Origin: Marinisporobacter sp.
GTDB lineage: Bacteria; Bacillota; Clostridia; Peptostreptococcales; Thermotaleaceae
Reading direction: 5' to 3'
NCBI GenBank assembly: GCA_025210525.1
Contig: JAOARP010000003.1
Span: 1 to 64,000, forward strand
Length of the DNA stretch: 64,000 nucleotides
Shown here: piece by piece, positions 60,018-64,000 of the stretch
How the letters are laid out: every line of letters starts with the position of its first letter
Numbering within the stretch: position 1 is the stretch's first letter
The notes under the pieces: generated by a model
The model's input: only the letters and a program-made list of their open reading frames with translations
Told to the model about the DNA's origin: nothing
Database searches by the model: none
Program-made: the position numbers and the translations under genes

Positions 60018-60605
60018 ATGACGAAGGATTATTATAATAAAAATGCAAAAGGCTTTGTAGAAAATACTCTAAAAGCAGATATGACACTTCTTTATCATCA
60101 ATTTGAGAAACACTTAAAAAAAGGGGATAAGCTATTAGATCTTGGCTGTGGATCTGGGAGAGATAGTTTATATTTTATGAGTAGAGGTTATAAGGTAGTA
60201 GCTGTTGATTATTCAGAAGAACTTATAAAAATTGTTAGTGATTTATTAAATAGAGAAGTGCTTATGCTAGATATGAGAGAGATGGATTTTCATGATGCTT
60301 TTGATGGCATCTGGGCATGTGCTTCTATTCTTCATGTAGGTAGAGATGAGATCAAGAAGGTTATGGATAATTGTGAGAGAGCCTTAAGAAGAAATGGCAT
60401 TTTTTATTTATCTTTTAAATATGGTGATGGTGAAGGATTTAGAAATGGAAGGTTTTTTAATTCTTATAATGAAGAAAGCTTTGAAGCTTTGATGAAGGAT
60501 TTTAAAGGGCTAAAGATTTTAGATATGTGGAAAACAGCAGATGTTCGAGTAGGTAGGAAAGATGAATATTGGTTAAATATTTTGATTAAAAAAGAAGGTT
60601 CATGA
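60018..60605 (+). CDS. Class I SAM-dependent methyltransferase
   Basis: About 195 residues. Motif I is KLLDLGCGSGRDSLYFMSRG, with VVAVDYSEELIKI as motif II and FDGIWACASILHVGRDEI as motif IV. It resembles TehB/UbiE-like small methyltransferases. AAGGAG is six bases before the ATG at 60018; a closer ATG at 60012 is less likely. Substrate unknown. Confidence 0.85.
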   Translation: MTKDYYNKNAKGFVENTLKADMTLLYHQFEKHLKKGDKLLDLGCGSGRDSLYFMSRGYKVVAVDYSEELIKIVSDLLNREVLMLDMREMDFHDAFDGIWACASILHVGRDEIKKVMDNCERALRRNGIFYLSFKYGDGEGFRNGRFFNSYNEESFEALMKDFKGLKILDMWKTADVRVGRKDEYWLNILIKKEGS

Positions 60606-60626
60606 GAGGTGAATCCTTCTTTTTTT
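60588..60626 (+). terminator. Terminator of the methyltransferase gene
   Basis: AAAGAAGG near 60591-60598 pairs with CCTTCTTT near 60615-60622 with TTCA/TGAA inside, followed by T residues. It overlaps the end of the gene. Confidence 0.82.
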
Positions 60627-60738
60627 ATAACAACGGAAGAATAAGGAAAAGGTACAGCTTTCTAAAGAAAATAGGAAAAAATATGAGTGATGATCTAGTG
60701 TGGATAGAAAAGGTTGCGAAAGTTGTTTTATTCTCAAT

Positions 60739-60779
60739 ATAAAAGCCTACAAGTAAAAAGTCTCTTGTAGGTTTTTATC
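60739..60779. terminator. Bidirectional terminator, CCTACAAG family, second copy
   Basis: ATAAAAGCCTACAAG pairs with CTTGTAGGTTTTTAT around a TAAAAAGTCT loop. It shares the CCTACAAG/CTTGTAGG core, loop start and upstream TTGTTTTATTCTCA-type sequence with 57461-57502. Confidence 0.82.
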
Positions 60780-60784
60780 ATATC

Positions 60785-61280
60785 TTATAAATATTTTTCT
60801 AAATCCCTAATATTTTCGATATTAAAAATCTCTAAAGATACGATATCGATACTTTCGTCTGAGAGATTTCTAATTTTTTGCTTATATTCTTCTGGGATTT
60901 TACCTAATTTTTTAGTTAATTGCTTTATGAATAAATCGGCTTTACCTTCTTTAATACCTTCTTTAATACCTTCTTTAATGCCTTCTTCTCTTATCATTTT
61001 TCCTATTTCTGTCATAGAAAAGACCTCCTTAAATTTTTTCTTAGATATTGCATCTCCAAATTTTTCAAATAGTGCATATAGTAAAGTTAAACATTGAAGT
61101 TTCTCGCTTTTTTGTGTAATTTTATCTGCTAATTCAATGCTATCTAATGCTCTTTTGCTTTTTGATGTTTTTCCGTTCATAAGAGGAATAAAGGTTAGTG
61201 CTAGGATGTCTTTACCTGTTAGATGTTGTTTGGAATTCAAAATGAAGATATGATCCATCTTCAATTTTATTATAATCCAT
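60785..61280 (-). pseudogene. Deleted Rpn-family nuclease gene
   Basis: On the minus strand an ATG at 61280 behind AAGAAGGG begins MDYNKIEDGSYLHFEFQTTS, a canonical Rpn N-terminal segment, then stops. A different frame continues with GKDILALTFIPLM and the helical tail, including three IKEG repeats (KEGIKEGIKEGK). Most of the nuclease domain between the two is missing, so the gene has an internal deletion plus a frame change. An alternative ATG at about 61255 could give a truncated 150-residue protein with a valid tail only. Confidence 0.75.
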
Positions 61281-61405
61281 ATCAACCCTTCTTTCTAGTT
61301 ATTTTACATTACTTAGTTTTTGTAATTAAAAAGAAAGTATGCGAACGAATGTTCTCAAGAAAGATGTGGAAAATATAAATTCTACAAGTCTAAATTTACT
61401 AAAAT

Positions 61406-61435
61406 TTCAAAGAATATGGCGAAACATGTTATAAT
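61406..61435 (+). promoter_or_regulatory. Likely promoter of the lipoprotein gene
   Basis: TATAAT at 61430-61435 with a poor -35, TTCAAA at 61406-61411 (18-base spacer), 42 bases upstream of the ATG. Confidence 0.55.
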
Positions 61436-61476
61436 GTAGGTGCTAAATTGAAAGGAATGGATAGGAGGATAATTTT

Positions 61477-62511
61477 ATGAAAAAACGAATGAGCATACTA
61501 CTAATTTTTCTACTATTACTTACAGCCTGTGATAAAAAAGAACCTGTAAAGACAGAGGAAGAATTAAGGGCTGAAATACGTGCAGAGCTTGAAGCAGAAC
61601 AAAAGCAAAAAGAGGAGCAAGAAGAAAATAAAAAATCAGAGGAAGTGAATCCGTCACAAAAACCTCAGGAAACTGTTTATACTCTTGAGGGAACATTGAT
61701 GCCGAATGAACCTCCCCTTGGAACAGGGATGAAGCTAAGTAAGCCTATTGAGATTATGAGAGAATGGAATGATAAAACTTATACCTTTGATGAGGTATAT
61801 TTTTCAGGGGATGAAATTTATAATTATGTAGATAGAGAGCATTTTGTTTTGGATGATCCATTTATTACGATTCGTGACGATAGTCATATCCCTGTGAAAG
61901 TAAAGTTTGATTTTAGTGGATTTGTAAAATCTGAAGGAGTAATAGAAGATGGACATATTTGGACAGATCAATATGAGATCTTAGAGGTAAATGGGAGTAC
62001 GGATCTTGTAGACCAATCAGACAAGCCTTATCCCTTTGAAGAGAATAATGATACAGAAAATCTAGAGGATAATACGGAAGCTTCCTTTTATGATCCTGAT
62101 AATATACAGGTGGGACAAAATATAGGGGGGCTTAAAGTAGCAAGTATTGATTATGAAAAAGGAAATTCTATTATTTTAGAGCTTAAAGGGAGTATGGTTG
62201 TAAAAGGGAAATTAAGAGGGTATTTTAATGAGATGGATGGAGAGAATGAGTTTTATTTTACTCCAGATAACAAACTTCTTGATAAGGCTATTCAATTTAC
62301 CTTTAATAGTGGATGGACGAATGAAACAGACAATTTTGATGGGGTCGTTTATATAGAAGGATTAATAGATGAAGAAACGAAAAAATACATATTAGAGGGG
62401 AATGAAGTCACTGTAGAAGCAACTCTTTCAGGATTCAGATTAGCTGCTAAGGATCAAAGTGAAGGAGGGCAAGCCGTAAGCTTTTCAAGCTGTAAGGTGA
62501 TTCGTAATTGA
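61477..62511 (+). CDS. Lipoprotein of unknown function with coiled-coil N-terminus
   Basis: 344 residues. A short signal peptide ends in a LLTAC lipobox with Cys18 as the lipid attachment site. Residues 25-60 are a charged Glu/Lys-rich stretch, LRAEIRAELEAEQKQK, typical of a linker or coiled coil, followed by two beta-rich regions. No enzyme motif is visible. AGGAGG precedes the ATG. It would be anchored on the outer face of the membrane. It shares a bidirectional terminator with the histidine kinase gene. Confidence 0.82.
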   Translation: MKKRMSILLIFLLLLTACDKKEPVKTEEELRAEIRAELEAEQKQKEEQEENKKSEEVNPSQKPQETVYTLEGTLMPNEPPLGTGMKLSKPIEIMREWNDKTYTFDEVYFSGDEIYNYVDREHFVLDDPFITIRDDSHIPVKVKFDFSGFVKSEGVIEDGHIWTDQYEILEVNGSTDLVDQSDKPYPFEENNDTENLEDNTEASFYDPDNIQVGQNIGGLKVASIDYEKGNSIILELKGSMVVKGKLRGYFNEMDGENEFYFTPDNKLLDKAIQFTFNSGWTNETDNFDGVVYIEGLIDEETKKYILEGNEVTVEATLSGFRLAAKDQSEGGQAVSFSSCKVIRN

Positions 62512-62512
62512 T

Positions 62513-62561
62513 AAAAAGAGCTTTGTAAAAAGAAATTCAATCTTTTTACAAAGCTCTTTTT
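62513..62561. terminator. Bidirectional terminator between lipoprotein and histidine kinase genes
   Basis: A perfect 21-bp stem, 62513-62533 with 62541-62561, core GAGCTTTGTAAAAAGA, loop AATTCAA, with A and T runs at both ends. Confidence 0.95.
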
Positions 62562-64000
62562 TTATTCATATTTAGGGAGTGTAATGATGGCTTTAAATAA
62601 ATCTCCATCTATTTCAATATGAAAATTACCCTTTTGTAAGGCTACAAGACTTTTTGCAATGGATAATCCAAGTCCGCTGCCTTCACTGCTTCTAGATTCA
62701 TCTCCTCGTGTGAATCGTTCCATAAGCTCTGTTTCATGGATATTTAGCTCATGGGCAGAGATGTTTTTTAGGATGATTGAGGAATGATCTTTTGAATTCA
62801 CAATATCAATATATACTCTAGAGTTTGGAAGGGCGTATTTAAGTATATTGAATAGAAGGTTTTCTAGGGCACGCCACAATAGTTTGCCATCTGCTCGAAC
62901 GAATATTTTTTCTTTAGGAAGTTGAACTTTGAAGTCTAATCCAGAGGCTACTATTTTTTCATCTAATTCTACAAGTCCTTGGGTGATGAGTGAATTGATC
63001 TCTACTTTTTCTAGATGAACAGGTAGATCTCCACTAGATGCTTTTGAGGCTTCAAATAAATCATCTGTCAATATTTTGAGTCTTAAAGACTTTTGATCGA
63101 GTACTTCTAGGTATTTAGGTGCTTTTTTCGAGTGGAGTCCTTCTTTTTTTAGTAAATCTATATAGGTGATAATGGATGTTAAGGGTGTTCTAATGTCATG
63201 GGATACATTGCTAATGAGTTCTGTTTTTAGTCGTTCGCTTTTTAGTTCATTGTCAACGGCGGACTTTAGTCCTTTTGCAATGTCATTGATATCATCACCA
63301 AGACTTCCATAAATTCCTGTTGTGAGGGTGGTAATATGATAATCAAGCTCTCCTTTTTTTATATGTTCAACTCCTTTTATAATGCTTTTTAAGTCACTTG
63401 CCTTATTAGGTGTAGGAATCATTCTTAAGGCAATGGGGGTACAACTGAATATCCTTTTTATATAGGAGTATATTTTTTTGAGTATTTTATAGTATAGATT
63501 ATGGGTAAAGATGGTTTTATTTTTTATATGCTTTGTGATGGATAACAATAAATAAATGCTAAGAGCACTTATAAGTATACTTGTAGGGATAAAAATATAA
63601 TACCCTAGATCAATAGATTCAAAAGCAATCATTATTAATATACTCACCACTATGATAACCATAAGTATATGTATATCTATATATAATTTATCTAAGGCTC
63701 TTAAATGGATTTTTCCATCTTCGTCTCGTTTCCCTACTGCTAAAAGAAGGTAAATAAGGGAGAAAAAGAATAATACCATTGAAAGACTAGCAAGACTAAA
63801 ACCTTTTATGAGTAGTTTGCTATCATGATTCCAATTTTCTATTCTAGGCTTTAAAAAGGTATTATTTAATCCTACATACATAATATCTTGTGGATAGGAT
63901 TTAAGGTTATGATGAATAGGTTTTAGTTTAGGGGAAGCTACATAACCGTCCTCATCAAACAACCAATAAACTGGATAGGATTTAAAAAAAGCTTTGTTCC
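62562..64000 (-). CDS. Sensor histidine kinase, 5' end cut by window edge
   Basis: The frame stays open to the right edge (NKAFFKSYPVYWLFDEDG lies beyond the first internal TTG), so the start is outside. About 480 residues are visible: an extracytoplasmic N-terminal part, about four transmembrane segments, HAMP-like linker GDDINDIAKGLKSAV, dimerisation His in SNVSHDIRTPLTSIITYID, and an ATPase with RALENLLFNILKYALPNSRVY and GSGLGLSIAKSLVALQKG. The partner response regulator would lie to the right. The N-box LKYAL has His/Ala changes, so the fit to the Bergerat fold is normal but not textbook. Confidence 0.9.
   Translation of the reverse strand, partial: NKAFFKSYPVYWLFDEDGYVASPKLKPIHHNLKSYPQDIMYVGLNNTFLKPRIENWNHDSKLLIKGFSLASLSMVLFFFSLIYLLLAVGKRDEDGKIHLRALDKLYIDIHILMVIIVVSILIMIAFESIDLGYYIFIPTSILISALSIYLLLSITKHIKNKTIFTHNLYYKILKKIYSYIKRIFSCTPIALRMIPTPNKASDLKSIIKGVEHIKKGELDYHITTLTTGIYGSLGDDINDIAKGLKSAVDNELKSERLKTELISNVSHDIRTPLTSIITYIDLLKKEGLHSKKAPKYLEVLDQKSLRLKILTDDLFEASKASSGDLPVHLEKVEINSLITQGLVELDEKIVASGLDFKVQLPKEKIFVRADGKLLWRALENLLFNILKYALPNSRVYIDIVNSKDHSSIILKNISAHELNIHETELMERFTRGDESRSSEGSGLGLSIAKSLVALQKGNFHIEIDGDLFKAIITLPKYE

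Overview
The window is AT-rich, low-GC Gram-positive DNA with strong AGGAGG-type ribosome binding sites, frequent TTG/GTG starts, U-tract terminators, a ThiT/TenA thiamine salvage set, a YpeB-like protein and many FAD/ABC/GntR genes. It most resembles an anaerobic spore-forming Clostridia genome; I cannot name genus or species from the sequence alone. No rRNA, tRNA, CRISPR array or recognisable insertion sequence was found.

Layout. 0-2 kb: an edge-truncated secreted stalk-domain protein, then a TetR regulator whose start sits behind a perfect 38-bp palindrome, overlapping a methyltransferase. 2-3.7 kb: TPP riboswitch, thiM, thiE. 3.9-7.4 kb: a BenE-type transporter, an FAD oxidoreductase and a GntR/FadR regulator, probably one catabolic locus. 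7.4-8.5 kb: decayed remnants of genes that are intact near 21-27 kb. 8.6-12.8 kb: two secreted repeat proteins (RCC1, WG) and a broken stalk-domain gene. 13-17.2 kb: a heterodimeric ABC exporter and its TetR regulator, sharing TGAA-N6-TTCA sites. 17.6-18.9 kb: an unknown membrane-anchored protein. 19-22 kb: a second TPP riboswitch with thiT and tenA, a thiM/thiE remnant, then a small protein with an ArsA-type ATPase. 22-28.2 kb: a UvrD helicase carrying an inserted DEDDh exonuclease, and a YtrA-type GntR/ABC-2 operon with a clear operator. 28.3-29.9 kb: diguanylate cyclase.

30-57 kb is an accessory region: a ComK-like protein, a phage-type replisome organiser with internal iterons plus a DnaC-like loader, an NHL-repeat secreted protein, Rpn nucleases in several states of decay, Schlafen/AlbA-type proteins (one frameshifted), a cassette flanked by 203-bp direct repeats, and a run of nucleic-acid-processing genes. 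These are a UvrD-like helicase fused to a PD-(D/E)XK nuclease and a complete LexA/S24 self-cleaving domain, a NERD-domain helicase, a RecQ-phosphoribosyltransferase plus DprA pair (PsyrTA/RqlHI-like), and a McrB/McrC-like type IV restriction pair. 56.5-64 kb holds a DUF6036-type pair, a flavodoxin, an ADP-ribosyltransferase-like toxin-antitoxin cluster, a methyltransferase, a lipoprotein and an edge-truncated histidine kinase.

Two patterns cut across the genes. First, an unusual terminator hairpin recurs about ten times, always on the plus strand. It has a U tract and an invariant internal loop (AGUA opposite GAA) that looks like a loop-E/bulged-G motif. Second, segment 2.0-8.4 kb and segment 19.0-26.9 kb are diverged copies of one ancestral block that have lost complementary genes. 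The strongest candidate for something new is the helicase-nuclease-LexA fusion at 42170-44617: it retains the Ala-Gly cleavage site, catalytic Ser and catalytic Lys at LexA spacing, suggesting an enzyme released or inactivated by RecA-dependent self-cleavage.
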